Below, piece after piece: positions 53,713-64,000 of a stretch of 64,000 bases of DNA. How positions within the stretch are numbered: position 1 is the first letter of the stretch; each line of letters starts with the position of its first letter. The position numbers and the translations under genes are program-made. A model generated the notes under the pieces. That model did not search any database. It saw only the letters and a program-made list of their open reading frames with translations, and had not been told where the DNA came from. The stretch spans positions 62,001-126,000 of the forward strand of contig JAHLKC010000011.1 of assembly GCA_025449115.1 (NCBI GenBank), given 5' to 3'. The stretch comes from Chytridium lagenaria. Lineage: Eukaryota; Chytridiomycota; Chytridiomycetes; Chytridiales; Chytridiaceae.

Positions 53713-55945
53713 ATGGCATCGCATAGTATTAAACATAGTTTTGATGTTTTTAATCCTAAATCTGCAACGAGGATGCATCTCCTAAAGCAGCAGAGTGAGA
53801 GTGAGTTTCTTTCCGGACAAAGACAATTTTGTATGACATGGAGCTGTGCATTCAGAGAGAGCTTAGGGAGAAGCAAGAAAGGGAAAAGCAGGAGATCAGG
53901 CTTAAATTATTGGAAAGAGAAAGAGAGAGGGTATTGGCGCAAGCGTTGCAATCTGCACCGGTGCAATCTGCGGACTCTGGAGTCATTGGTGGCCATGGTG
54001 AATGGTCAAATCCGCAGTTTAAATGTTATCGCTCAAACTTCCGTAATCTGTATAATTATTTTGCTATATGCCATGTAACAGTGTTAAGGATTGACGATAA
54101 GAATCTAAATTGCGTTGAGAAGGACGACTCTTTGTGCCCCATTCGCCTTGACATTGATGTGGATGGAGTCAAGATTCGAGACAACTTCACTTGGAATGTT
54201 CATGGTATTTAGTATTCGACACCGCTCAACATTTAACGTTATTAAGAGAAATCTATTACACCTGAGAAGTTTGCTGAGATTCTTTGCGAAGACCTTCATC
54301 TTCAGACGCCTCACCATATCTACATCAATCAAATCGTTAAAGTCATTAATGAGCATATTGAGGACTTTTATGATCATCAGCCTTCTAGGTATGAAAATAG
54401 TTCTCCAGATGAGGACTTGCAGTCAAAAGGATATTTGTCATGGGAATGGAGAATAACTATAAAGGTATGGAGTGTTTTTTATTGTTGATCCCTAATTTCT
54501 TATAGCTTGACATAACAATCGAGGGTGTTTCATTGGTGGACCAAATTGAATGGGATATAAATGGCGCAAATAGCAGCCCCGAGCACTTCGCAGACCACTT
54601 GGTTACGGAATTAGGTCTATGCTCCGAATTTCGGTAAGGTTTAATATTCGGGTTTAGGTGTGTTTATATTACGTAGAACAGCGATTGCTCACTCCATTCG
54701 CGAACAAGTTCAAATTTATACCAAATCGTTATTAATCTTGGATCATCCATTTGATGATACGCCAGTTGATGATGACGAGCTAGCAGCGTGCTTTTTGGAG
54801 CCTGTAGCGCCCAAGTCATTTGGAGAGGACTCACATAATTACTTCTTAAGGGAGCCCGCCTCTCGTGATGCTTTCTCACCTCTGTTGCTTTTAAGCAGAG
54901 AGCTTGAGGCTGAAAAGGTGGAGAAGGATAAGGAAAGAGATGCAAGGTTTGAATACCTTTTTTAATACCGCTAATCAGTTAGGCGAAAGCGGCGTCAAAC
55001 GAATCGAAATAGAAGGGCCCTGCCGGACAGGGATATTCCGAGGACAATTCGAACGTCGTTATCAATGGCAGCAAGATTAGCAAGCGCTGGCGGGTCGTCG
55101 AATTACAGCGCTCAATCCTTTACGAATCGCAGAAAAACTCGTGCAGATACCGCAACTGAAACCGCTCTAGGAAATCGCGAGGGAACTCCTTTGGGTGGCG
55201 AACCACAGGCTATTGAAAATAGTACGGAGACTGATGTGACACCTGACGGGTTTGATCAACGCCGATTTGAAATAGGTAATTGAATGCCGGTTTTTTATTA
55301 TAAGCGGACGTCCTTTTTGAATTTTAATATGCATTATTCTAGTTAAATTGGTATCATGGTCTTGCAGTAATTGCGGGCTGATGGCGGCAGAAACTTCAGC
55401 TTTGCGTCCTGGCCCGAACGATAGCAAAAGTTTATGCAACACCTGCGGTAGGCCTGTTGATTAACATCAAGTAATTATTGATAGGAATTCACTTTGCTCG
55501 TTATGGAGTGTATCCCGAAAAGGGAAAGGAGCCCCTAGTAACGGAACCTGCCGCAGAACAATCACACTTAGCCCCAGCTGATTTCACGCGTTCGGCAAAG
55601 CGTTTGCATTTTTTCCAAAAGCGTGCACCGATACCTTACCCTTACCCAACACCTGTGGCAATGAGCCTTTCTCCTGTCAAGATCATTGAACCTCGAAAAA
55701 GTACTAATAGAGGGCGAGGGCGGCCCCCACTTTCTTCGTCGTTAAGGCTTGCTCAAAGTTCCGTGCAATCTACCGGAGCTTCCTTGTCACAAATAGGATC
55801 CCCGATGCCATCTTCACAAACTATTCCTCAAGGGTCTCCTGCATTAGCAAGCACGGGGCTTGCAAGCAAACAATCAGTCCTATCCACAAATGCGTCCTTC
55901 AGCGGCTCTAATCTGATATCTTCTCCAAAGGATTCCCTTTATTAA
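53713..55945 (+). CDS. SNF5: SNF5/SMARCB1 chromatin-remodelling subunit with GATA-type zinc finger
   Basis: Core subunit of SWI/SNF-type remodellers. After an Arg/Glu-rich helix (RELREKQEREKQEIRLKLL) come two SNF5 repeats: CPIRLDIDVDGVKIRDNFTW...TPEKFAEILCEDL (about 54135-54300) and LDITIEGVSLVDQIEWDING...FADHLVTELGL (about 54505-54630), then FRTAIAHSIREQVQIYTKSL. The C-terminal region is Arg-rich and then carries a GATA-like finger, CSNC...CNTC with 20 residues between the pairs, at about 55365-55500, split by an intron. A low-complexity Ser/Pro tail with RGRGRPP (AT-hook-like) ends at 55945. The start is uncertain: the ATG at 53713 needs an intron or a frame correction before 53838. GATA-tailed SNF5 proteins are known in fungi. 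Confidence 0.87.
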
Positions 55946-56009
55946 CACCGCCTTGACAAATAAAGTCAATCTTGAAAATAGTATGCAAGCCAATGTTTTT
56001 TGAGCATAA

Positions 56010-56532
56010 TTACAGTCCACCGCGCAATGCCAAGACCAAGTGGAGTACGGAACCACCTTCGATGCTGTACTCCTCAGCAGTCTTCTCGTCGTTCCTTTTA
56101 AAAAGTTAAAGAATGCAAAATGGAAGAACCAACATCTGCTTGCCGCCGAAGATGAGCCTTCAAAAAAAAAATTGAGTTACTCCCTAGTACAAGTGGTTGT
56201 AATCCTACCTTTGCTGAGCTGGAGGAATACCCTCCTTCTCCTCGACTCTTTCCTTAATTCTGGTGATCTTTAGAAGGTAATTAAGCTTTGGGGGAGACGT
56301 GGTGATATGGATACCTTATCATCCCTCTCGATATCAATCTCAATCTTTTTTGAACATGATGTAAGACACATGAATTTGACTGCACTCTTTTCTTACCTCC
56401 TTTCCGGTGAGGGTCTACACAACAGTAATGATGGATGCGTGTGTGGTGTAGTGTAGTGGTTAGCGATGCCGTAAATTCAGTGCAATGCGCTTGCATGCGC
56501 CTCTATTCCCTTACCTTGACTTTGATGAGCAT
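56010..56532 (-). CDS. NEDD8: ubiquitin-like modifier NEDD8/Rub1
   Basis: The cullin modifier, in six exons: MLIKVK (56532), [44 protein letters not shown] and [20 protein letters not shown]...LALRGGL (stop 56010-56012). Ala in the LALRGG end, in place of Arg in LRLRGG, marks NEDD8 and separates it from ubiquitin. One residue, Leu, follows the Gly-Gly, so only a single amino acid must be trimmed before conjugation. Five introns interrupt 78 codons. Exon joins preserve the frame at every site, with no frame break. It is convergent with SNF5 (64 bp between stops). Confidence 0.93.
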
Positions 56533-56805
56533 TTTTAATTAGGGAACTTTTGCAACTTGTGTAACGACACTGTTCAGTTGCTGACAAGGTCATTCCATAG
56601 TTCACAGTAATTGTCACCCATTGGAATGAGGAAGCCAGACGAAGAGGAAGTAAGGGCTGACCAGGATAAACATGCGCTACCAGCAGTGGCGGAGTCAGCA
56701 AAGAGAAAAGGGGGGCAGAGGACTGCAAAGTAGATGATCATGTGCTCTAACTCTAGTTACTGATATGTGGCACATTCTAGTTTCAACAGCGATGTGCAGC
56801 AATAC

Positions 56806-59800
56806 ATGAATATTCAGCACTTCGAGCAGCTGATGACCACCTTTAATGCTCACAAGAATGAGGATGGCAGTACAGGGTTCGATATAGATAAGGTATTTTT
56901 AGAAAACTTGCCACGTATCTCATGATATATAGTTTCGAGAAGTCTTTGGAAAAGTGTTGGGAGGGGGCTTGAGCCATGACCAGATGACTATGCTCTTTAT
57001 GAAAATTGATGCGAATTCGGATGGAACTGTCGATTGGGACGAGTTTTCAACATATATGATGACCGGGGCTATGGAGAATGATGATGGAGTAAGGTTGTGA
57101 GGTGATTTCACGTCTGACAACTCTGCAGAAAAGTGTCATTGATGAGAAGATACGAAAGTTTATCAATGGCCCTCACAAAGACATGATCAGACGAATAGAT
57201 TTTATCGCCAAAGAAAGAAAATATATAACTGTTAGGTATGTCTTCCCTGTGATGTCAAATGCTAATTTGGGAAGTCGCGAAGGAACTGTCTGCATATGGG
57301 GCCAAAATTTAAAGTTACAACGTATCATCAATACACGCGATTTCACGCAGTCTATGTCATGGGTTTCGGACTCTGCATTTATGCAAGATAATGGAAAACT
57401 GGTTATTATAACGGATGATCGCCAGTAATTAGTCAAGTAATAGAAGCACTCTAAATGATTTAAGGCTGTGCATTTTTGACGTACTTTCGATAAAGCCGAG
57501 ACTTTTGGCCTCCATAAATCAGCTTGAAAATAATCCTTTATGTATTGCATATGCTGGTAAGTAATATTCGCAAGCTTTTGTTTATTTTTCAAAGCTCATT
57601 ACGACGACGACGGTGACTTGATTTTGTTTGGTGACGACGGGGGCTATGTCAACGTTCTCAACATAACACGAAAGTTCTTGTTCGATAACTCGTCCGATAA
57701 CGATGCGAGCGAGCAGTTAACACCAGCTAAGTTATTGAAAAAGGACAGTCTGAGAAAGAATAATCTCTCCTTTTATCGAGTAAGTTTTGGGCCTTATTCC
57801 AGTGTCAAAAACTCATGTGGTTAAAGAGAAAAATTCATAACGACTGGGTTCTTAAAGTCCAGTATTATCAGGAGATGAATTCATTTGTTTCATGCGCCTC
57901 TGAAAATACCAAATCTCTAGTAATTGGAGATTTAGAGAGAAAGACTGTGCGCTATATTCACGTACCGAAAGGAATTAAATGCTTTGATTTTTGTCGGCGA
58001 CCAAGCTTTTTAGTTACAGGTGGTCGCGATAAGATAATGTAAGAGGATACTCCGTCAGTTAAATACTGACTTACTAGACGCCTTTGGAATCCTTACGTTT
58101 TATCAAAACCAGCTGGAAGTCTTCACGGTCATAACACGGCTATCACTACCCTGATCGTAAACCATGAGGATTCTCAACTTATCAGTTTATCCGAAGATAA
58201 GGTATAGTTATTTTTAAGACTTCCCCACTAATCTGAGAAGGCTATAAAAATCTGGAACGTCAGAAACTTAAATTGCCTTCAAACATTAATGGATAAGGTT
58301 CCTCACAGGCCTGAAAACATAATATCATCAATTTATTTCGATGCCTTGAATAGGCAGTTGATAACAGGCAGCAACAGACTCGAGACATGGCCAGTAAGCT
58401 AAAATTCAAGCGAAGGAATAAGCGGACTTAAACTACTTGCAGCTTTACAAAAATTTGAAATACGCTATTGCTCGAAGCCATGACGCTGGAATTGTGGCAG
58501 CTATGTTTAACGAAAATTTCCATCAGGTTTGGATCCCAGTAGAAGCATCTAACTAGGCAAGGTTGTTAGTGGTTGTCAAAATGGAACTGTCTCTATCTGG
58601 GATCTGGCATCCGGAGATAAAATCTTTCAGTTCCATAATGCTCATGGAGTTCGTTTTGTCATAGATACGACCTTTTTAAATATGTTTAGAGATTAGAGAT
58701 AACATCCATGTGCTTTGATCTTACAGGAAGGCGATTGATTACGGGTAGTAGGGATGGAGTAGTAAAGGTTGCTTGTAAAATAGTTCTCTACTCATGTTTT
58801 AGATGTGGAATTTCAATAATGGTCAAATTCTCAGGAAGATGATTAAGGGAAACTTGCATGAAGTTACGGACATCATCTATGTGGAAATGGTAATAGGATT
58901 TTTAACTTTTTAATTTATGCAAATTACTAAATCCAACACGTTAGGGATCCAATCGCTATATTATCGCTGTCGGATGGGATCGAAAGATTTGCATATTTAT
59001 AGATGATTCAAGTCACTTCGAAGCACACCCAGTGAGAGTTTTGAACGGAGCTGGATGGGGGGCGCATCGAGGGTTAAACTTACTATTGAGAATAATATTA
59101 ATTATAAACAGTCACGAAGATGACATATCGTCAGTAGCGTTTTGCCCTCCGAATATACTGGCCACAAGTAGTATTGATGGAGTTATAGTCGTATGGAATC
59201 TTGAGTCTGGCTACATAAAATGTACAATGAGAGAATCTTTTTGGAGCTTCGAAGCAAAGAGGAGAAAGTCGTCGAAAAGGTGATGCAATAATTCTTTATG
59301 AATATCTAATTGTTCTCTTTAGATCTTATTCATACAAAATGTCGAGAGACTAAAAACACGATGGCACAAAATACCTTTAGTATCTTGTCACGCCGATGGA
59401 TATTTACGGTTCTGGGATGTGTACGATGGCGTTATGGTTTATGAGGTTTGTAAAATTTTTGCTTACTCTCTAAATGATAAGGTGAATTGCCAACTCTCTG
59501 ACGATGAGGGGTTGTCGACTCTTGCGACCAATCCCGAAGGAACAATCCTCATTGTTGGAGGATCCAAAGGCCACGTCAGGGTAGGCATATGTTTACGTGT
59601 ACAAAGATTCACGTTTTTTATAGATATATGACATTCGAAGCTTTTCGCTGGACGCAAAGAAAGACTTTGAGTCAGCCTGTTCCCTGAGGAATATTTGGAG
59701 AGCTCATGTTCAATGCATATCAAGGTCTTCTGAAACGCAGAGGTTGAATCGTTAACGCTATCACAGTGTAAATTACATCAACACATATGATGTCATTTTG

Positions 59801-60564
59801 ACAGCTTCGAAGGATGGAACGGTTCGAGTATGGAACGCCGAAGGTTTTTCGATATGATCCAAAGCGTGCTAATCATATAGGTACACATATTGGCATATTT
59901 GGTCAAGATGAACCATGGATCATTGGGGAGCCATCTACGTATATGCCATTACCAAAAGACGTAAAACATGAAAGTGCTCTTGAGCGCCAACAAAATCAAA
60001 TGTTGAACTTACAAAAAGAAAACTTGAAGAAGAATGTTATCGAAACATGGAGAGGTTGAAGACTGATTGAAAAGGCTCTGACATTTATAGGCATTACAAA
60101 GGATTTTGGGGCGGAAGCGGAGGAAGAGGATGGTTGGTTATCTTTGTAACGTCACTACTCAATACTGATGGATTAATAGTGGATCAAGGAAAAAGAATTA
60201 AAGACTTACGAACGAAAGCAGTTCAGGCATTTATTGCGCAAAAAATGGAGAGGTAACATTTTGACTCACTCCAACATAAACATTTCAGATCATTGCAGTC
60301 GAAGAAAGAATGCAGAAGACTGGGGTCTCCATTCGGACCTCATCTTGCTAAAAAATCAAAAGGTTCGTGTTTGGACAAGAGTTAAAAACTCATCTTTAGC
60401 AGCGATTTTTCACTTTTGATAATAGCAGGCAGGTTCGCGCTCATAGGGCCCCAATTAGAGCGAAACATGAAGCTGTCTTCCATATGCTCCATGTTGCTGC
60501 TTTAGAAGAGATTTCTCCTGTTTCGATCCCAGGTCTTAAGATACAACCGCGTAAAACCAAGTGA
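56806..60564 (+). CDS. EF-hand / WD40 repeat protein, WDR49-like (flagellar)
   Basis: Matches the WDR49/WDR64 architecture: N-terminal EF-hands followed by two or more WD40 propellers. The start at 56806 gives MNIQHFEQLMTTFNAHKNED; a canonical calcium loop DANSDGTVDWDE follows at about 57005-57045. Then come WD repeats such as GREGTVCIWGQN, LVTGGRDKI|RLWNPYVLS, LISLSEDK|AIKIWNVRNL, VVSGCQNGTVSIWDLASGDK, LITGSRDGVVKMWNFNNGQI, AVGWDRKICIF, VAFCPPNILATSSIDGVIVV and ATNPEGTILIVGGSKGHVR. The C-terminal exons contain HIGIFGQDEPWIIGEPSTYM and end IPGLKIQPRKTK at 60564. The family is tied to motile cilia (FAP337 in Chlamydomonas, from memory). Some joins around 59030-59360 are uncertain. Confidence 0.8.
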
Positions 60565-60673
60565 GCTCATACCCGCACGAGAACGATAGAGATATAAAAA
60601 AAGCGTCATAGTGAAATCTCGATGAATATGTACATAAGATGTATTGAATAAACCACACAAGCGATAAATTAAT

Positions 60674-62904
60674 CTACAGAACTTGACTGAATGCATCTTC
60701 CAGGGCTGTTTGAAGTTTTATGATTTCTCTTTCCACAATGATGAAAGCATGTTTATATAATAGTCCACATCTAGAACCTCTTGTTTTGTCTTGCTTCTAT
60801 CCTTAATGGCTTTAATACTGGCCTCAAGCTAAAAGCAATTAATTATACTCGTGATAAAAACGGTTACCTGACTTCTCAAGTAAGGCTTCATCAATGACAA
60901 ATCCAAGTTTATCTGCTTATAACCTCGCGCGAGACCAATGCCCAATAAAGTTGGGACATACCGCTCGTTTTCCTTGTTCACATATTCACGTTCTTCAATT
61001 TTACGGATATGTTCATGGATGGTTGCGTCCGTCCCTTAAAGTAATGTCAAGTTTTCGCACTCATAAAAAAGTCTACCTATTGAATTCCTCTCCATCATGC
61101 CGATCAGCTCAGCTTCCGTTAGACACTTAGGTTTGGAAGTGTAACCCGTCGAAAGTTGAAGAACCGAAGGCATCAACTCCTCGCCTACTCGAAACTCACC
61201 CACAGAGGTGGATTCCCACTTGTCGAATGGATATATTTCCAAATAGTTACGTTCTGTAACGTAAAGACCTTAAAATGTTCGCTTCAGTCTTTTAGATAAC
61301 AAGCATCATGCGCAAACCTGAAGCGTTGAACGTTTCAGTTGATATTCTAAGCTCAACCTTTGTCTGAACACCCTTTGCATTATCCGAACAACATGCAAGG
61401 AAACGACGGCATATAAAGTTAAAAACTTTTTGCTTATTTCCAGCCAGCTCTCCATCCTTTAATGGGTGAATTGGCGGATGTGCATTATCGTTATGTCCAC
61501 CGCGGCGTGGGTGCCTAAATTTACCATCGAGCAGACTTTCGAATCAGTAAAAACTTGGACGTTAAAGTACCCTTGAGCATGTGCACCGTATTGACCACTT
61601 TGGATGAACTTTGAGATGGTATCTCTGAGGCTTTCACTATCAGTGAATTCGTCTGTCTCAGTTCTAGGATAGCTGATATATCCCTCAATATAAAGACTCT
61701 CGGCAATCTAAAAGGTCGGCACATCGAAATAACCTCTTCAAACCTCGATAGTTTCGTGTGATGGTAACTTGAAATACGAGGAGCAGAATTTCAAAAGATC
61801 CACTGTGGCTAAGGGTATCGGCCTCCTTTTCAACCTTATTAATCCTTAGACAAGTGTATATATTACCATTTTTCGGCCGGCTTCGTCTTGACTTGCGTTA
61901 TAACTCCCGTCGGATTAAGAAAACAATTCTCATAAATTGCCAGGGCAATTTGATGATCGAAAAGTTTTTGACGTAACCAAGTAAAACTCTGTCTCTTTCC
62001 TCCAGGTATTTCTATAAACACTTCAATGAACCAAAACGGTTCGCATGCAAAAGATTGAACCCTTTCAAATTGATCCACAACAAAACCCAGCGTGGGAAAT
62101 TGACAAGAACCTACAATGTTTGTCAGCGAAAACACATACGAGCATACCATAGCTAAAAACATGGTTCTCCGCAATTCCAGGGATTTTGTTTCTCAGACTG
62201 AGAGTTTGAAGTCGCGTGAAAGCGCACCAAGACGAAGATCAATTTCACGGCGCGCATCGATTGCCAATGCATGCAAAAAGTTGAGGTCAGTCAGATTATA
62301 CCAGGCTCTCCTGATGTCACTGCGGCAAGCTTTAGTTGCGAGGAGGAGGAGTGATACATACGCTTCTAGAAAGGTTGAGAATCGTGCTCTTCTTATGACA
62401 ATCCTCTTATTGGCTCTTTTACATATCTCAGCAACCTCTGCACCAATATTTCTCCTTCATCGTCACAATCAGTCCAGATGATCAAAGTCGCTGCTTTTTT
62501 GGCTTCTTTCTCTAAGTTATCACAATGTCTTCATTTTCCTGTCATGTTAATCTCGAACGATGACGTTTCCAAACCTTGCCCTTGGCGATCTTTTCCACGG
62601 GAGCCTCAAAGCACTTTGATACCGCGCAGCTCGTCCAATTGCGGTAAGGTATTTCGAATTCATACTCCATCACATGGCCTTTCACCGAGGTCATGACGAC
62701 CTGACATGCGTTTCCTTCAAATGTGCTTGAGAATCCATAGTTCTTGATGTAAGTGCACTTTGTATTTCCTGCACAGCGTAGAATAAGATACCTCCTTTGA
62801 AATCTGCCAATATCATACCGTCGAGACCCGACCAGGGCCAGGATCTGCGATATTTCCTTTGCAGCGCGGTTCTTTTCTGCAACGCACAACACTCTCCTAG
62901 TCAT
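60674..62904 (-). CDS. TOP3: DNA topoisomerase III (type IA)
   Basis: Type IA topoisomerase that works with a RecQ helicase to dissolve recombination intermediates. The ATG at 62904 gives MTRRVLCVAEKNRAAKEISQ (TOPRIM Glu in AEKN). VVMTSVKGHVMEYEFEIPY follows, then WTDCDDEGENIG, the TOPRIM DxDxEG motif. Next are DLRLGALSRDFKL, GSCQFPTLGFVVDQFERVQS, IAESLYIEGYISYPRTETD with the catalytic tyrosine, NAHPPIHPLKDGELAGN, FICRRFLACCSDNAKG, ERNYLEIYPFDKWES and CLTEAELIGMMERNSIG with LGIGLARGY downstream. It ends LQTALEDAFSQVL at 60674. About 640 residues, with no C-terminal zinc fingers, like fungal Top3. The start is 48 bp from that of clathrin light chain on the other strand. Several one-base breaks occur (for example near 62440). 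Confidence 0.9.
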
Positions 62905-62952
62905 CCGAAGACTAAGTCTGAAGTTACACAAAGAGTATTACTTGCAGCAAGA

Positions 62953-63738
62953 ATGGATGATCCAACGGCTGACTTCCTTGCCGCGAGCAGGCGATTCTCG
63001 GCGACGACGCCGCGCTGTTTGCCAGCGATGACATCCCTGTCATGAGCAGCACTCTCCACAGCAAGATCTTCTGTTTGACGGCTTCAGCAGCGCCCCACCC
63101 ATGTTCAGCGATCCTGTAATATCCTTTCCGTGGAAATAATTCTGGTTGCTTACAAGAAATATAGGTTGTTGCATCTGTGAATGCGCTTGCCTCGGAGCCC
63201 ATCGAGGTGGAAGTGGAATCGGATGCTGTCAAGTAAGAAGAAGCTTCCCCCGTTTGTATATTTTAGCGACAATACTAAAGATACCTTCGAAAAGGGCCTG
63301 GAGGGAGAACTTTGCTGCTTGATCGCGAGAGGGACTCAAAATCGAAAAAGAAGCACGAAGAAGTTCTCGCCTCAGCCAAGGACTCATTGGAGCGCTTTTA
63401 CGCGGAGTACAATGAGAAAAAGTCAAAGGCTGTTGCGAAGAACAAAGAGGCCGAAAGTCTTCTTTTAAAGCAAGATGACGCATCCGCCGGCTCCAACATC
63501 TGGGTAACTTGTAACTTCTCTACATCCACAACTTACATAATTATAGGAAAAAGTAGTTAAGCAGATTGAGCTTTCTACGACCTCTCCATCAACACTGCTA
63601 AAAAGCCTGGAAAGCCGACAGCAAGGACGACAGGCCGCAAAGAAGCCTGCGGCTAAGCACAAGGACACCTCGCGGTTGAAGTCTTTGCTTGTTTCTTTAA
63701 AGAATGACAAGAACGCACCTGGAAACATTGTTGCGTAA
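62953..63738 (+). CDS. CLC1: clathrin light chain
   Basis: Regulatory light chain of the clathrin triskelion. The ATG at 62953 begins MDDPTADFLA; one base later the frame continues REQAILGDDAALFASDDIPV, so a C has probably been lost at about 62982. Next are SAAPPMFSDP, then an exon VNALASEPIEVEVESDA, a central helix (ERDSKSKKKHEEVLASAKDS, RFYAEYNEKKSKAVAKNKEA) for heavy-chain binding, and the C-terminal NIWEKVVKQIEL...KDTSRLKSLLVSLKNDKNAP, ending at 63738. DPTADFLA and the W-E-K/R-V plus DxSRxKSLLxSLK end are characteristic. Its start codon is 48 bp from that of TOP3. Confidence 0.88.
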
Positions 63739-63933
63739 AAATATATCTCTTAACTTTTGTTGAAATGATACTTTTTGGTCCAGGTTTCCGTAATTAACCA
63801 CCGCAGCATTTGAAGTGTACTTCGATCAATGATAAAAGCAAGTGGAATCATATTAACGGAATGCAGAATATTGCCCAAAGACAGTTTATTCACCGGATCA
63901 ACGAATGTATAAACATTCAATTTCACGAATGAT

Positions 63934-64000
63934 TTACTCATCCTCCTCCTCGGGAGCGTCACCCTGTAAAAAGGAATGGACGAATGAGCATTGACCATCC
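63934..64000 (-). CDS. last exon of an unidentified gene (partial)
   Basis: The minus strand from the window edge shows an intron end (TTTTTACAG) at 63964 followed by a short exon GDAPEEEDE and TAA at 63934. An acidic tail in its own small terminal exon occurs in several families, including 14-3-3 proteins and acidic chaperones, so no identity can be given. The gene continues beyond position 64000. It is convergent with clathrin light chain, 195 bp between stops. Confidence 0.4.
   Translation of the reverse strand, partial: DGQCSFVHSFLQGDAPEEEDE

Noticed and set aside
56430..56465. TAGTGTAGTGGTTAGCGATG resembles a tRNA A-box
   Set aside because: No GGTTCGANTCC-type B-box or cloverleaf follows, and it lies in an intron of NEDD8.

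Overview
The window is from a eukaryotic nuclear genome with short, frequent introns (mostly about 45-150 bp, GT-AG) and very tightly packed genes. The content points to a flagellated (zoosporic) fungus, chytrid-like. Fungus-leaning genes are an Ssz1-type ribosome-associated Hsp70, an Rpc31-like Pol III subunit, an SNF5 with a C-terminal GATA finger, and FHIP. They sit beside flagellar genes absent from non-flagellated fungi: IFT54/TRAF3IP1, an axonemal inner-arm dynein heavy chain of the DNAH3/7/12 clade, a WDR49-like EF-hand/WD40 protein and a divergent kinesin-like protein. The assignment is inferred from protein resemblance only.

Layout: 62-752(-) small multi-TM protein; 819-3428(+) FHIP; 3616-8365(-) coiled-coil protein with repeated exons; 8550-10510(-) IFT54; 11155-12181(+) unrecognised helical protein; 12244-13117(-) RPC31; 13240-15018(+) SSZ1; 15213-19078(-) SCAP; 19158-23447(+) degenerate kinesin; 24224-25469(+) RAC GTPase; 26373-39600(+) dynein heavy chain; 39644-40426(-) eS19; 42144-43073(+) eL21; 43141-43838(-) AP-1 sigma; 43985-45807(+) RPN5; 45867-47745(+) U2AF large subunit; 47728-49094(-) MYST acetyltransferase; 49171-50029(-) ATP synthase OSCP; 50078-52097(+) USP36-like protease; 52098-53483(-) eIF2B alpha; 53713-55945(+) SNF5; 56010-56532(-) NEDD8; 56806-60564(+) WDR49-like; 60674-62904(-) topoisomerase III; 62953-63738(+) clathrin light chain; 63934 to the window end(-) the last exon of an unidentified gene.

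Genes mostly alternate strand, giving divergent pairs whose start codons are 48-150 bp apart and convergent pairs whose stops abut or overlap. There is no operon logic. Beyond housekeeping (ribosome, proteasome, splicing, translation initiation, chromatin, trafficking), the only visible theme is flagellum and dynein biology: FHIP, IFT54, kinesin-like, DNAH and WDR49.

Many strongly conserved genes (RAC, SSZ1, dynein, AP-1 sigma, USP, clathrin light chain and others) show isolated one-base frame breaks, often in or next to short homopolymers. Uncorrected sequencing indels are the likeliest cause, so CDS coordinates below span the gene (introns included) and ignore those breaks. I saw no transposon, CRISPR array, tRNA or rRNA gene. 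No wholly new system is evident. The most unusual items are the degenerate kinesin, the repeated-exon coiled-coil gene, the RAC intron lying between the CAAX box and the stop codon, and the zero-gap convergent pairs.
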